Below are positions 17,879 through 26,999 of a DNA stretch of 64,000 nt, piece after piece. The notes beneath the pieces are model-generated. The model saw only the letters and a list, made by a program, of their open reading frames with translations. It ran no database searches and was not told the DNA's origin. Made by a program: the position numbers and the translations under genes. The DNA is taken from the NCBI RefSeq assembly GCF_001303895.1, contig NZ_LJSD01000075.1, positions 347,273 to 411,272 of the forward strand, given 5' to 3'. Origin of the DNA: Mesorhizobium sp. 1M-11 (GTDB lineage: Bacteria; Pseudomonadota; Alphaproteobacteria; Rhizobiales; Rhizobiaceae). Position 1 is the stretch's first letter. Every line of letters starts with the position of its first letter.

Positions 17879-18676
17879 ATGGCCTGTTTCATGTGCCTGC
17901 AGTGCGGCGTGCAGTTCGCCGAGAGCGAACTGCCGCCCGAGCATTGCCCGATCTGCGAGGACGAGCGCCAATATGTGCGCTGGCAGGGTCAGGCCTGGAC
18001 GACCTTTGAGGATCTCACCGAAACCCACAGGCTGGTGGTGAAAGACGACGCTGAGGTTCTCGCCTTTGGCATCGAGCCACGCTTTGCCATCGGCCAACGT
18101 GCGCTGCTCGCCGAAACACCCGATGGCAACGTGCTGTGGGACTGCATCAGCCTGGTCAGCGATGATGCCGTGGCCGAGATCAAACGCCGAGGCGGCCTGC
18201 AGGCGATCGCCATTTCGCATTGCCACTATTATTCTTCGATGGTCGAGTGGAGCGAAGCCTTTGGCGGCGTGCCGATCCACATCCATGCCGACGACCGCCA
18301 ATGGGTGATGCGACCGCATCCGTCCGTTGCCTTCTGGGAAGGCGAAACACTGGCCCTCAACCCGTCGCTTACCCTGATCCGCTGCGGTGGCCATTTCGCC
18401 GGCGGGCAGGTGCTGCACTGGAGACGCAGCGGCGGCAACGCCATCCTCTCCGGCGATATCCTGCAGGTGGTGCCGACGCGACGGCACCTCTCCTTCATGT
18501 ACAGCTATCCGAACCAGATTCCGCTCAACGCACGAACCGTCAGGCGCATTGCGTCAGCGGTCGAACCGTTCGACTATGACCACATCTACGGTGCCTGGTG
18601 GGGGAGCAACGTGCTTGGTGGCGCCAAGGAAGCGATGCGCTTTTCCGTGGAGCGTTATCTGACAGCCATCGCCTAG
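17879..18676 (+). CDS. Metallo-beta-lactamase-fold protein with zinc-ribbon N-terminus
   Basis: A 265-residue protein. The N-terminus has two CxxC pairs, C6/C9 and C23/C26, like a rubredoxin or zinc ribbon. The rest looks like an MBL fold: a beta-rich start, the metal-site loop SHCHYYSSMVEW (H114, H116), HIHADD, GGHFAGG and LSGDILQVVPTR. The canonical HxHxDH motif is altered: the Asp and the next His are replaced by Tyr118 and Ser119. A normal two-zinc hydrolase site is therefore doubtful, although GGHF and SGD are kept. The start at 17879 has GGAGGAGA just before it; an upstream frame from 17843 is ignored. The function is unknown. Confidence 0.75.
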   Translation: MACFMCLQCGVQFAESELPPEHCPICEDERQYVRWQGQAWTTFEDLTETHRLVVKDDAEVLAFGIEPRFAIGQRALLAETPDGNVLWDCISLVSDDAVAEIKRRGGLQAIAISHCHYYSSMVEWSEAFGGVPIHIHADDRQWVMRPHPSVAFWEGETLALNPSLTLIRCGGHFAGGQVLHWRRSGGNAILSGDILQVVPTRRHLSFMYSYPNQIPLNARTVRRIASAVEPFDYDHIYGAWWGSNVLGGAKEAMRFSVERYLTAIA

Positions 18677-18844
18677 CTTGCCCTGCGTGCCTGTCTTCGA
18701 CCCGGGGCATAAGTGAATTCCGCCACTTCCCTGCCCCTGACATGGCGAATCCCAACACCGAGGACATCCCGCAGCAAATTTTTGAGATGTGACCATGAAC
18801 CGTGCCGCGAAGCGAAATCACAATGCCCTGGAGCGAAAAGGACA

Positions 18845-19693
18845 ATGAGTAACACCCGTCTAGAAATCGCTCAGCCGAACCGATCCCACGGAACGGTGAT
18901 CGAACTCAAGGACATCCAGATCTCATTCAAGCTTGCCAACGGCGGTCGATTTGACGCTGTCGCGGAAAGCAATCTCAAAATCGCCGAGAACGAATTCGTT
19001 GCCATCGTCGGCCCGACGGGTTGCGGAAAATCGACCTTGCTCAATGCCGTGGCCGGTCTTCTCGTTCCCGCCAGCGGCACCGTGGAAATTGGTGGCCAGC
19101 GCTTGCAGGGTCTCAACCGCAAGGCAGGTTACCTCTTTCAGCAAGATGCTCTCATGCCGTGGAAAACGGTGATCGAGAATGTCGCGATCGGCCTGGAGAT
19201 CGCCGGAGTGCCCAAGAGGCAGGCTCGCGAGCAGGCACGAGGATGGTTGGAGAAAGTCGGATTGGGAAATTTCGGCGATCGTTATCCGCATATGCTTTCC
19301 GGCGGTCAGCGCAAGCGCGTCGGCCTCGCGCAGGTGCTGATCCGCAATCCGAAATACCTCTTGATGGATGAGCCGTTCGGTCCGCTCGATGCGCAGACGC
19401 GAGTCATCATGGGCGATCTCCTTCTCGATCTATGGTCCCAAGACAAGAAGGCGGTCATATTCGTTACGCACGACCTGGAGGAAGCCATCGCGCTTGCCGA
19501 CCGGGTCGTGATCATGTCCGCCGGCCCGCGTGCGCGCATCATGGCCGAATACCGTATTCCGCTCAGCCGGCCGCGCGAAATCTCGGAGATACGCCTCGAT
19601 ACCCAGTTCCATCATATTCACCGCGAAATATGGGGTGCACTGAAGGAAGAGGTTCTCAAGGGCTACAGACAGACGAGCGGAGATCGCCAATGA
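18845..19693 (+). CDS. ABC transporter ATP-binding protein (nitrate/sulfonate/taurine type)
   Basis: A 282-residue ABC ATPase of the SsuB/TauB/NrtD group: Walker A GPTGCGKSTLLNAV, Q-loop LFQQDALMPWKT, signature LSGGQRKRVGLAQVL, Walker B LLMDEPFGPLDA and the switch histidine FVTHDLEEA. The start at 18845 has AAAGGA upstream; an in-frame ATG at 18713 lies in the intergenic region and lacks support. The stop overlaps the permease ATG. The gene order ATPase, permease, binding protein indicates an importer for a small organic solute; the substrate cannot be told from sequence. Confidence 0.88.
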   Translation: MSNTRLEIAQPNRSHGTVIELKDIQISFKLANGGRFDAVAESNLKIAENEFVAIVGPTGCGKSTLLNAVAGLLVPASGTVEIGGQRLQGLNRKAGYLFQQDALMPWKTVIENVAIGLEIAGVPKRQAREQARGWLEKVGLGNFGDRYPHMLSGGQRKRVGLAQVLIRNPKYLLMDEPFGPLDAQTRVIMGDLLLDLWSQDKKAVIFVTHDLEEAIALADRVVIMSAGPRARIMAEYRIPLSRPREISEIRLDTQFHHIHREIWGALKEEVLKGYRQTSGDRQ

Positions 19694-20481
19694 AGAAGCC
19701 GGTACTCTTTCTGGCACAGCTCGGCGTCGCTGCCTTTGTCATCATTGCCTGGCATCTCTTCACAGCCACGGACCTGTTCGGCAATCCCTCCAAAGCCAAA
19801 TTCTTTTTCGCAACGCCCGGCGATGTGGCATTGCGAACCTATAAATGGTTTGCCGAAGGGACCATCTGGTATCATCTCGGCATTACGCTGGTGGAGGCCA
19901 TTCTGGCTTTCGCCATCGGCGCGGTCGGCGGCGTGCTGATCGGTTTCTGGTTCGCCCGCAAACCAGTGCTCGCTGCCATCTTCGATCCTTATGTCAAGGC
20001 CGCCAATTCGCTGCCACGCGTGGTCCTGGCGCCTATTTTCGCTTTGTGGCTTGGCCTTGGCATCTGGTCGAAAGTGGCACTTGGCGTATCGCTGGTTTTT
20101 TTCATCGTTTTCTTCAACGTCTATCAGGGCGTGAAGGAGGTCAATCAGAACGTGCTCGCCAATGCCCGGATGCTCGGCATGAATGAACGCCAGTTGCTGC
20201 GCAACGTCTATCTGCCCTCCGCACTGTCGTGGATGTTCTCAAGCCTGCACACGGCAGTAGGCTTCGCGGTCGTCGGCGCGGTGGTTGGCGAATATCTCGG
20301 TTCATCGGCAGGCCTCGGTTATCTCATCCACCAGGCCGAGGGTGTGTTTGATGTGACAGGTGTTTTTGCAGGCATGCTGGTGCTTACCGCTTTCGTGCTG
20401 CTGATCGACTGGGGGGTGACAATCATCGAGGAACGCTTGCTCGTCTGGCGGCCGAAGGCGACCGGGCAGAACACCATCTGA
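19690..20481 (+). CDS. ABC transporter permease (SsuC/TauC type)
   Basis: A 263-residue inner-membrane protein with about six helices. The N-terminal helix KPVLFLAQLGVAAFVIIAWH is followed by the BPD_transp_1 core, with the coupling loop NARMLGMNERQLLRNVYLPS near residues 158-177 and GEYLGSSAGLGYLIHQA after it. The ATG at 19690 overlaps the ATPase stop (ATGA), so translation is coupled. It partners the ATPase upstream and the NMT1-like binding protein downstream. Confidence 0.9.
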   Translation: MKKPVLFLAQLGVAAFVIIAWHLFTATDLFGNPSKAKFFFATPGDVALRTYKWFAEGTIWYHLGITLVEAILAFAIGAVGGVLIGFWFARKPVLAAIFDPYVKAANSLPRVVLAPIFALWLGLGIWSKVALGVSLVFFIVFFNVYQGVKEVNQNVLANARMLGMNERQLLRNVYLPSALSWMFSSLHTAVGFAVVGAVVGEYLGSSAGLGYLIHQAEGVFDVTGVFAGMLVLTAFVLLIDWGVTIIEERLLVWRPKATGQNTI

Positions 20482-20508
20482 CCGCCGAAATTATCAAGGA
20501 GGAAGACC

Positions 20509-21543
20509 ATGAGGATCACCCGCAGAAATCTGTTGGAAGGAGCGGCTGCTTTTGGCCTTGCCAGTGTTGTGTCCCGCCTGCCGGCCCATGCACAGGACCC
20601 GTCAGCTGCGCCTGAGAAAACCGAACTCATGTTCGGCGTCGGTGGGAAACCGCTTTTCTATTATCTGCCGCTGACGATCGCAGAGCGTAAAGGATTCTTC
20701 GAAGAAGAGGGCATCAAGGCGACGATCAATGATTTCGGCGGCGGCGCAAAGTCATTGCAGGCCTTGGTCGGCGGGTCAGTGGACATCGTGACCGGCGCCT
20801 ACGAACACACGATCCGAATGCAGAACAAGGGACAGGACATCAAGGCTGTCTGCGAACTCGGCCGCTTTCCTGGCATCTGCATCGGCGTACGCAAGGACTT
20901 GGCAAACGAGATCAAGACGATTGCCGACTTGAAGGGTCAAAATGTCGGTGTCACGGCACCCGGTTCCTCCACCGCACTGCTGCTTCAATATGCGTTGATC
21001 AAGAACGGCCAATCGGCCGATGCCGCTTCGATCATCGGGGTCGGCGGTGGTGCGAGCGCTGTTGCCGCTGTCAAGAAAGGTGAGATCGCCGCTCTTGTCC
21101 ACCTCGACCCGGTCATCACCCGATTGGAGGTCGACGGCGACATCACGCTGTTGTTGGACACGCGGACCGAGGAGGGCACGCGTCAGCTTTTCGGTGGCAC
21201 GAATCCAGCCGCAACTGTCTATCTCCAGCAAAGCTTCATCGACGCCAATCCGATCACCACCCAGCGTGTCGTCAATGCTTTCACCAAATCGCTCGCATGG
21301 ATTCACAAGGCATCTGCCGACGACGTTGCCGATGCCGTACCGGAGGAATTCCTGCTGGGCGACCGCGACCTGTACAAGACCGCTTTTGAAAAATCGCGTG
21401 CCATGTACTCCGAAAAGGGCCTGATCGCCGAGGAAGGATTCAAAAGTCTCCTGGAAATGCTCAAGACGCTCGATCCGGAGCTTGCCAACGCGAATATCGC
21501 CTTCGCCCAGACCTTCGACCCGCGTTTCGTGAAAGCCGAATAG
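20509..21543 (+). CDS. ABC transporter binding protein, NMT1/THI5-like
   Basis: A 344-residue binding protein. The N-terminus MRITRRNLLEGAAAFG has a twin-arginine motif, so export through Tat is likely, with cleavage near AHAQ. The mature part has the NMT1/THI5/SsuA layout: FYYLPLTIAERKGFFEEEGI, DFGGGAKSLQALVGGSVDIVTG and NVGVTAPGSSTALLLQY. Relatives bind sulfonates, nitrate, pyrimidine precursors of thiamine or aromatic acids. A strong ribosome site (AAGGAGGAAG) precedes the ATG. No riboswitch precedes this operon, so a role in thiamine precursor uptake, although tempting near thiBPQ, is not supported. Confidence 0.85.
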   Translation: MRITRRNLLEGAAAFGLASVVSRLPAHAQDPSAAPEKTELMFGVGGKPLFYYLPLTIAERKGFFEEEGIKATINDFGGGAKSLQALVGGSVDIVTGAYEHTIRMQNKGQDIKAVCELGRFPGICIGVRKDLANEIKTIADLKGQNVGVTAPGSSTALLLQYALIKNGQSADAASIIGVGGGASAVAAVKKGEIAALVHLDPVITRLEVDGDITLLLDTRTEEGTRQLFGGTNPAATVYLQQSFIDANPITTQRVVNAFTKSLAWIHKASADDVADAVPEEFLLGDRDLYKTAFEKSRAMYSEKGLIAEEGFKSLLEMLKTLDPELANANIAFAQTFDPRFVKAE

Positions 21544-21622
21544 CCGGGAGAGGGCAGAGAGCTCCCGTCGTGCGGTGGTTGCGGACGAGCCGACCGGCTG
21601 CCGCCACCACCGTCCTCGGCTG

Positions 21623-22891
21623 TCACTCCTGGGCGCCGCACCAATCCATGATGCACAACGCCATCACCTTGATCGCGGTCATGTAGTCGTCGATCGAGAC
21701 ATATTCGTCGTTTGCGTGCATCACCGCGGTCGAGCCGGGGCCGAAGATCACGGTGGGCGTCGCTCCATACTCGTTGAGGAAGCGGGTATCGGCTGCGCCC
21801 TGGCGTCCACTGATGACGGGATCCTTGCCAGCTACCGATCGGTAGGTTTCCGACAGCAGCTCGACGATCGGATGGTCGCGCGGGATTTCCGATGCCTGCG
21901 CGTCATAGCCAACGAAACGCACCACCGGAGGGTGGTCGCGCATCCATTCGTCCTGCGCCGCGACCTCGGCGATCTTGTCGACGAGGCTCTGCTTGACGCC
22001 CTCATGGTCCTCGCCGGGAACCGTGCCGATGCTGCCTTTCAATACGGCACTGGCCGGGAAGGCGCTCGGGTAGTTACCGGCCTGGAAGCTGCCGATGATG
22101 CAAGGCAGGGAGTCCAGCGCATTCGGGTAAAACGGATGGCGGACGGTGGCGACGCGGTGGTCTTCCAGTTCCTGGACGGCCTTGACGATCTTGTTGCCGA
22201 GATCGATGGCGCTGATGCCGAGATAGCGTTGCTGGATCCCTGCAGGTTTGCCCTGCACGTCGATCTGGAACCAGATTCGCCCGATACAGGCCGGCTGGAC
22301 CGCCAGATCGCTGGTTTCACCGGAGATGCCCGCGTCGGCCTTGTAACCGCGGATCACCGTGTCCAGCGTGCCGTGGCCGCTCACCTCTTCGTCGATGACG
22401 ACGTTTATATAGACGTCGCCTTTCAGCTCGACGCCGGCTTCCTTGAGGAACTCCACGGCAAGGATATGGCTGGCGACGCCGCTCTTCATGTCGCAGGATC
22501 CGCGGCCATAGATACGGCCATCCTTGATCGCGGCCGACCAGGGATTGTCGCTCCACCCCTCGCCATTGCCGACGGGGATCACGTCGGTATGTCCGTTGAG
22601 CAGCAGCGACCGGCCTCCGCCCGCACCCTTGCGCGTGCCCACGATGTTGGGACGCCCTTCATAGCCCCGATCCACCGGTCGGTATCCGGGATGCTTCTTC
22701 AGCTCTTCCCAGTCCGTCTCCCACATGTCGACGTCGAGGCCGATCTTGTTCATGTAGTCCGACACGAAGGCCTGGATCGCGGCCTCGTCGCCGGTCACGC
22801 TCGGAATCGACACCATCTTCTGCAGGAACTGGATGGCCTTGTCCCGGTTCCTGTCGATGGTATCGAGGACGGCTTGGCGTTTGCTGGTCAT
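21623..22891 (-). CDS. M20 family metallohydrolase (ArgE/DapE-type deacylase)
   Basis: A 422-residue zinc amidohydrolase predicted to cleave an N-acyl or related amide bond. Metal-site motifs are all present: NGHTDVIPVG, GRGSCDMKSG, IDEEVSGHG, GETSDLAV and, near the C-terminus, VMHANDEYV. A lid domain with FQIDVQGKPAG lies between. The ATG at 22891 has GGAG 7 bases upstream; the in-frame TTG at 22903 overlaps that site. It is the last gene of a minus-strand operon with a TRAP transporter, 40 bases after dctM. It probably acts on the imported compound or on a product of the molybdenum hydroxylase encoded on the other side of the shared control region. Confidence 0.85.
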   Translation of the reverse strand: MTSKRQAVLDTIDRNRDKAIQFLQKMVSIPSVTGDEAAIQAFVSDYMNKIGLDVDMWETDWEELKKHPGYRPVDRGYEGRPNIVGTRKGAGGGRSLLLNGHTDVIPVGNGEGWSDNPWSAAIKDGRIYGRGSCDMKSGVASHILAVEFLKEAGVELKGDVYINVVIDEEVSGHGTLDTVIRGYKADAGISGETSDLAVQPACIGRIWFQIDVQGKPAGIQQRYLGISAIDLGNKIVKAVQELEDHRVATVRHPFYPNALDSLPCIIGSFQAGNYPSAFPASAVLKGSIGTVPGEDHEGVKQSLVDKIAEVAAQDEWMRDHPPVVRFVGYDAQASEIPRDHPIVELLSETYRSVAGKDPVISGRQGAADTRFLNEYGATPTVIFGPGSTAVMHANDEYVSIDDYMTAIKVMALCIMDWCGAQE

Positions 22892-22931
22892 TTTGAACTC
22901 CAATGTTCTTGGGTGCTGGTACGAAGCGCCG

Positions 22932-24245
22932 TCAATTCATCTTGCTTGGCAGCCAAAGGACCAAGTCGGGCATCGCGATCATGATTGCCATGAGAAGGAT
23001 GTTGATCAGGATGAATGGGATGGCCGCGCGGTAGATGTCGCCCATCGTCGTGTTGCGCGGGGCGATGCCCTTCATGACAAACAGCGAGAGACCGAAGGGC
23101 GGCGTGATCGTCGCCATCTCCAGGTTCACCATCATGATGATGCCGAACCAGATCGGATCCCAGCCCATCTGATGAACAATCGGCAGGAAGATCGGGATCG
23201 TTACCAGCACGATCGAGGTCTGCTCGATGAACATGCCCAGGAACATGACGATCAGCTGCATCATAATGAGCACCAGCAGCGGCGGCACCGGCAGGTCGTT
23301 GGCCAGACTGGTGATCGCGCTGGTTGCCCCGGAAAAGGACAGCAACTGGCTGAACGCGGCGGATCCCGTGAGGATTATCAGGATCATCACGGACAGCATG
23401 GTTGCAGAGCCCACGCCCTTGACCAGAACCTCCCAGTTCAATTTCCGATAGAGCAGTGCCAGGACGAAGGTGAGGAAGGTGCCGATCGCAGCAGCCTCGG
23501 TCGGCGTTGCCGTGCCGAAGAATATCAGGCCGATGATCATTACCACGATGCAGACCGGCGGCACGAGATAGAGCGTGGCGTCATGCAGACGTTGGCCAAT
23601 CGGCACGCGAGGCGCCTCGTAGGCTGGCGCCTCATCGGGGCGAAGCGTCGCCCGGATGATGATGTAACCGATGCAGAGGATCGCCAGCAGGATACCGGGC
23701 ACGATGATGCCGATGAGGATCTTCGCGACCGAGAACCCGCCCAGGCTCGCCAGCACGATCGCCAGCGTCGACGGCGGTATCAGAATGGCGAGGCCGCCGC
23801 TGGCCAGGATGGGGCCGATCGACATCGCCTTTGCATAACCGCGCTTTTCCATTTCGGGTGTCAGCGTAGAGCCCAGCATGGCGACGGACCCCATGGCCAT
23901 GCCCGTAAGCGTGCCCAGCACGGCACCCGCCCCGATCGCCAGGACGGAAAGGCGGCCGGCGACGAAGCCCAACCATTGATCGAGCACCTCGATCATTCGT
24001 TGCGCGATGCCGGAGTGGAACATGATCGAGCCCATCAGAATGAACATGGGCACGGGCACGAGGACGAATGTAGAGATCGAACTGTCGATGCTGAGGACGA
24101 GCTGGTTGAAGCCAGAGACTCCCCCCCACAGGTAGTAGACGCCCGCCAGATTGACGAGCAGAAAGGCGATCGCGACCGGAACGCCAATGACCATGAACAG
24201 TCCGAGGCCAAGGAAAAACGCCAGGAGAAATTGCCACCATTCCAT
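22932..24245 (-). CDS. TRAP transporter large permease (DctM)
   Basis: A 437-residue inner-membrane protein with about 12 hydrophobic segments, the standard DctM length. It includes the N-terminal WWQFLLAFFLGLGLFMVIG, the family block IGPILASGGLAILIPPSTLAIVL and the C-terminal PPFGLSLFVMKG. It forms the sodium-driven channel for the substrate captured by DctP. The start at 24245 is 5 bases after the dctQ stop, with GGAGG inside the end of dctQ. A longer frame reaching 24575 runs through dctQ and is rejected. Confidence 0.93.
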   Translation of the reverse strand: MEWWQFLLAFFLGLGLFMVIGVPVAIAFLLVNLAGVYYLWGGVSGFNQLVLSIDSSISTFVLVPVPMFILMGSIMFHSGIAQRMIEVLDQWLGFVAGRLSVLAIGAGAVLGTLTGMAMGSVAMLGSTLTPEMEKRGYAKAMSIGPILASGGLAILIPPSTLAIVLASLGGFSVAKILIGIIVPGILLAILCIGYIIIRATLRPDEAPAYEAPRVPIGQRLHDATLYLVPPVCIVVMIIGLIFFGTATPTEAAAIGTFLTFVLALLYRKLNWEVLVKGVGSATMLSVMILIILTGSAAFSQLLSFSGATSAITSLANDLPVPPLLVLIMMQLIVMFLGMFIEQTSIVLVTIPIFLPIVHQMGWDPIWFGIIMMVNLEMATITPPFGLSLFVMKGIAPRNTTMGDIYRAAIPFILINILLMAIMIAMPDLVLWLPSKMN

Positions 24246-24250
24246 AGTCT

Positions 24251-24766
24251 TCAAGCCTCCTGGCGAGGTGTTTCGGAGAGCAGGGCTTCGCCGCGATAGG
24301 AGCGCACCGCCCGTCGCAGGAACTCGATGCCAAGCAGGAAACAGCCAATGGGGATCACGACGAGATTGACAGCCCGTGGGATCTCGATCTCCGCCGCAAT
24401 GAGGATTCCACGATGCAATGAGAGCAGCACCGCTTTGGTCGCAAACCATGTCAGCACAAGGCATACGGCGGCACCGACAAGCGATCCGAAGAACATCGCA
24501 ACGCGTTGGGTTTGAGGGCGCAGGTTGGCGACTACGATATCGACCGTCACGTGACCGTCGCGGCGGAGCACCCATGCGGCTGCAAGGAACGTGATGTAGA
24601 CCATCATCGTTCCGGTGATCTGGTCGATGCCCAGTATACCGTGGTGAAACAGCGCCCGAAGCACCACCTTCATTACGGTCAAAAGCATCATGGCGATCAG
24701 CAGCAATGCCGAGATGACGGCAAAGAAGTTAAGTATGAAATCGAACGCGCGCTCGAGCTTGCTCAC
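24251..24766 (-). CDS. TRAP transporter small permease (DctQ)
   Basis: A 171-residue protein with four membrane helices, the usual DctQ layout: FILNFFAVISALLLIAMML, ITGTMMVYITFLAAAWVLRR with the conserved W-x-RRDGHV, VAMFFGSLVGAAVCLVLTWF and a last helix before RRAVRSY. It starts with GTG at 24766. It lies between the binding-protein and large-permease genes, completing a tripartite TRAP importer. TRAP systems usually carry carboxylates and related zwitterions. Confidence 0.92.
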   Translation of the reverse strand: MSKLERAFDFILNFFAVISALLLIAMMLLTVMKVVLRALFHHGILGIDQITGTMMVYITFLAAAWVLRRDGHVTVDIVVANLRPQTQRVAMFFGSLVGAAVCLVLTWFATKAVLLSLHRGILIAAEIEIPRAVNLVVIPIGCFLLGIEFLRRAVRSYRGEALLSETPRQEA

Positions 24767-24889
24767 GAGGGTGTCCTGACTGTTTGTGTTTGAGACGATT
24801 TGGCTTCATGAGGTCGGCGGCTCTCGCATGACCTCGATTGACCGCGCCCGACCAGGTGGCGGGCGCGATCGACGCCGTCGGCCGCGCTG

Positions 24890-25888
24890 TTATTTGGCGG
24901 CAAACAAGGCTTTGACTTCAGCCACCCGTTCCGCGCCGAGGATCGACTCGTAGTAGGCCCAGAGGGAGTCGTTGGCGACCTTCGTCCAGCGCTGAGATTC
25001 TTCGGGCGAGATATCCAGGACCTTCATGCCATCCTTGATCATGATGGCCTGCTGCTCCTTCTGGTTCTTGTCGAACCAGTCGAGCGCGAATTTCTGCGTT
25101 TCAGCGATCGCCTTGAGCAGGATGTCCTGCACTTCCGGTGACAGGCTGTCCCACTTGTCGAGGTTCATGGCAACGCTGCCACCGCTGCGATACATGGGCT
25201 GATTGATCATGTATTTGGTGACGGTCTGCCAGTTGTAACGTGTGAAGGCATCGGCCACCGGCCAGCTGAAGCCATCGACGGTGCCGCGGTCCATCGCCAG
25301 GAAGATTTCCCCCGGCGGCAATGTGATGGACTCAGCGCCAACCGCTTGCACGAAGTGGCGGGTCAACGGAGCCACGCGCAGCTTCTTGCCCTTGAGATCG
25401 TCTACCGACTTGGCGGGGAAATTCGTGGAAACGTAATGAGCGCCCTCGCCTGGATCGCCGGCGGCATGGCCGATGTAACGCACGCCCTTCGCCGCGTAGA
25501 GCTTGACCATGTAGTCGTAGAGCGCTGAACCAGGGCCGCCATCGGGGATCGTCAACGGCGACAGTTCTGTAATATCACCGCCCGGCACCACGCCGGCCCA
25601 GTAATTGGGGGCGCCGTACCAAACGTCGAATACCCCGTTGACCAGGGCCTCGGGCTGATCGAATGGCGGCAAGACGTCGTCTGAACCGATATAGGTTATC
25701 GTGACTTTGCCTTCGCCAAGGCGATTCACGTTCTCCATGAAGTTCTTGCCTACCTCGGCGGTGGGCGAGAAGCCGGGCGACCAGGCACCCACCATCTTCA
25801 GGGTAACGGCGTCCTGGGCATGCGCGATGCCGCCCACGAACATCATGAGGCCCAAAGCCAAGCCGCAACTTCGTGCAAAAGCTCGCAT
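24890..25888 (-). CDS. TRAP transporter binding protein (DctP)
   Basis: A 332-residue periplasmic protein with a Sec signal peptide ending near IAHAQD. The mature protein has the DctP fold: LKMVGAWSPGFSP, ADAFTRYNW and the conserved arginine region KLRVAPLTRHFVQ, where an Arg usually binds the substrate carboxylate. The ATG at 25888 has GGAGGAGA upstream. It is the first gene of the operon dctP-dctQ-dctM-M20. The control region upstream (25889-26129) is shared with the divergent molybdenum hydroxylase genes and carries a two-site palindromic element, so the two operons are probably co-regulated. Confidence 0.92.
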   Translation of the reverse strand: MRAFARSCGLALGLMMFVGGIAHAQDAVTLKMVGAWSPGFSPTAEVGKNFMENVNRLGEGKVTITYIGSDDVLPPFDQPEALVNGVFDVWYGAPNYWAGVVPGGDITELSPLTIPDGGPGSALYDYMVKLYAAKGVRYIGHAAGDPGEGAHYVSTNFPAKSVDDLKGKKLRVAPLTRHFVQAVGAESITLPPGEIFLAMDRGTVDGFSWPVADAFTRYNWQTVTKYMINQPMYRSGGSVAMNLDKWDSLSPEVQDILLKAIAETQKFALDWFDKNQKEQQAIMIKDGMKVLDISPEESQRWTKVANDSLWAYYESILGAERVAEVKALFAAK

Positions 25889-25996
25889 TCCAATCTCCTC
25901 CCGTGGCGGCCGTGTTCCATCGGCCACGCAAATTCTTCAATCCTCCGCCCGCGATTGTTCGCTGACATCCCGAAGCCTAATGCGAGCGTCGTCTCT

Positions 25997-26027
25997 TTGT
26001 CTACAATTTTTTTTCTATTGCATACAA
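25997..26027. promoter_or_regulatory. Two-site palindromic operator, GntR/FCD type
   Basis: TTGTCTACAA (25997-26006) and TTGCATACAA (26018-26027) are 21 bp apart, two helical turns, with a T-rich spacer. A block aligned base for base occurs at 35133-35163 (24 of 31 identical). Each half fits the palindrome TTGTATACAA found whole at 32260-32269 before the GntR gene. Confidence 0.75.
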
Positions 26028-26129
26028 CGTGAGTGGCAACTAGCTTGCGTGAGAGGTTTGGAGGTGCCAGTTGGAGAGATCTGAACCTGTACTCCTTCAG
26101 GATTCTCGGTGGTTGTTAAGGGGGAGCCC

Positions 26130-26999
26130 ATGAGGCCAGCGTCATTTGAGTACCATCGCGCGACGTCGCTCGAGCACGCGCTCGAACTGCTGAGCCAGTT
26201 TGGCGACGACGGGCGGCCGATCGCCGGCGGCCAGAGCCTGGTGCCGATGATGAACTTCCGACTGGCAAGGCCGGGTCATCTCGTCGACATCAACAAATTG
26301 CCGATCGCCGGGATTGAAGTCCTCGGCAAGACACTGCGCATCGGCGCGCTCACCCGCCATGAGGCCTATTTCGGCAATCCGCTGATCGCCAGGCACTTCC
26401 CCGCCTTTCTGGATGCCGTCCACTACATCGGTCACCCCACCATTCGCCGCAACGGTTCGATCGGCGGCAGCATCTCGCATGCCGACCCGACAGCAGAACT
26501 GCCTGCCGTGGCGGTTCTCCACGACGCCGATATCGTCGTCCGCTCGACCGCGGGCGAGCGCCGCATCCCGGCAACGGAATTCTTCCTGAGTGCTTATGTG
26601 ACAGCGCTGGAACCGGGTGAGATGGTGGTGGCCGTCGAGCTGCCGCTACCACCGGAGACCTCGACCGGCAGCTTCATCGAACTCGGCGAGCGCAGCGGCG
26701 ACTTCGCAACGGCTTCAGTGGGAATCACGCTGGAGCACGACGGTTCTGCCGTCACGAAAGCCGCAATGGTTTGCAGCGGCGCCGACCTCTTTCCGATACG
26801 GGCACCCGAAATCGAAGATTTCCTGGCCGGCCAACCACTCATCGATCCGAAGGCCAAGGAAGCAGGCCAGCTCTTTGCCGAATCCATTGACCCGGTGGAC
26901 GACCACATCGCTTCCGCCGATTACCGCCGCGGCCTGATCGCGCAACTCACGCAGCGCGCCATAACGACCGCCTGCACCAGAGCGCTGGGAAAGAAATGA
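26130..26999 (+). CDS. Molybdenum hydroxylase, FAD-binding subunit (CoxM-like)
   Basis: A 289-residue protein carrying FAD between the iron-sulfur subunit and the final acceptor in xanthine dehydrogenase-family enzymes. FAD motifs are AGGQSLVPMMNFRLARP (about residues 32-48) and TIRRNGSIGGSISHADP (about 107-123), followed by the CO dehydrogenase flavoprotein C-terminal domain. The start at 26130 has GGGGGAG upstream; an upstream in-frame GTG at 26109 is less likely. The stop overlaps the next ATG by four bases. It is the first gene of the medium-small-large operon and diverges from the TRAP operon. Confidence 0.9.
   Translation: MRPASFEYHRATSLEHALELLSQFGDDGRPIAGGQSLVPMMNFRLARPGHLVDINKLPIAGIEVLGKTLRIGALTRHEAYFGNPLIARHFPAFLDAVHYIGHPTIRRNGSIGGSISHADPTAELPAVAVLHDADIVVRSTAGERRIPATEFFLSAYVTALEPGEMVVAVELPLPPETSTGSFIELGERSGDFATASVGITLEHDGSAVTKAAMVCSGADLFPIRAPEIEDFLAGQPLIDPKAKEAGQLFAESIDPVDDHIASADYRRGLIAQLTQRAITTACTRALGKK

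Noticed and set aside
18845..21543. Assigning the NMT1/THI5-like transporter to thiamine-precursor uptake
   Set aside because: No TPP riboswitch precedes it, and the family also covers sulfonate, nitrate and aromatic binders.
21544..21622. Inverted repeat near CGGTGGT/ACCACCG between convergent genes as a terminator
   Set aside because: Arms are short with a long loop and no T tract; it is too weak to list as a terminator.
21575..24299. Long plus-strand frames opposite the M20 and TRAP genes
   Set aside because: The translated products are low-complexity and rich in His, Asp and Arg. The minus-strand genes have complete families and proper ribosome sites.
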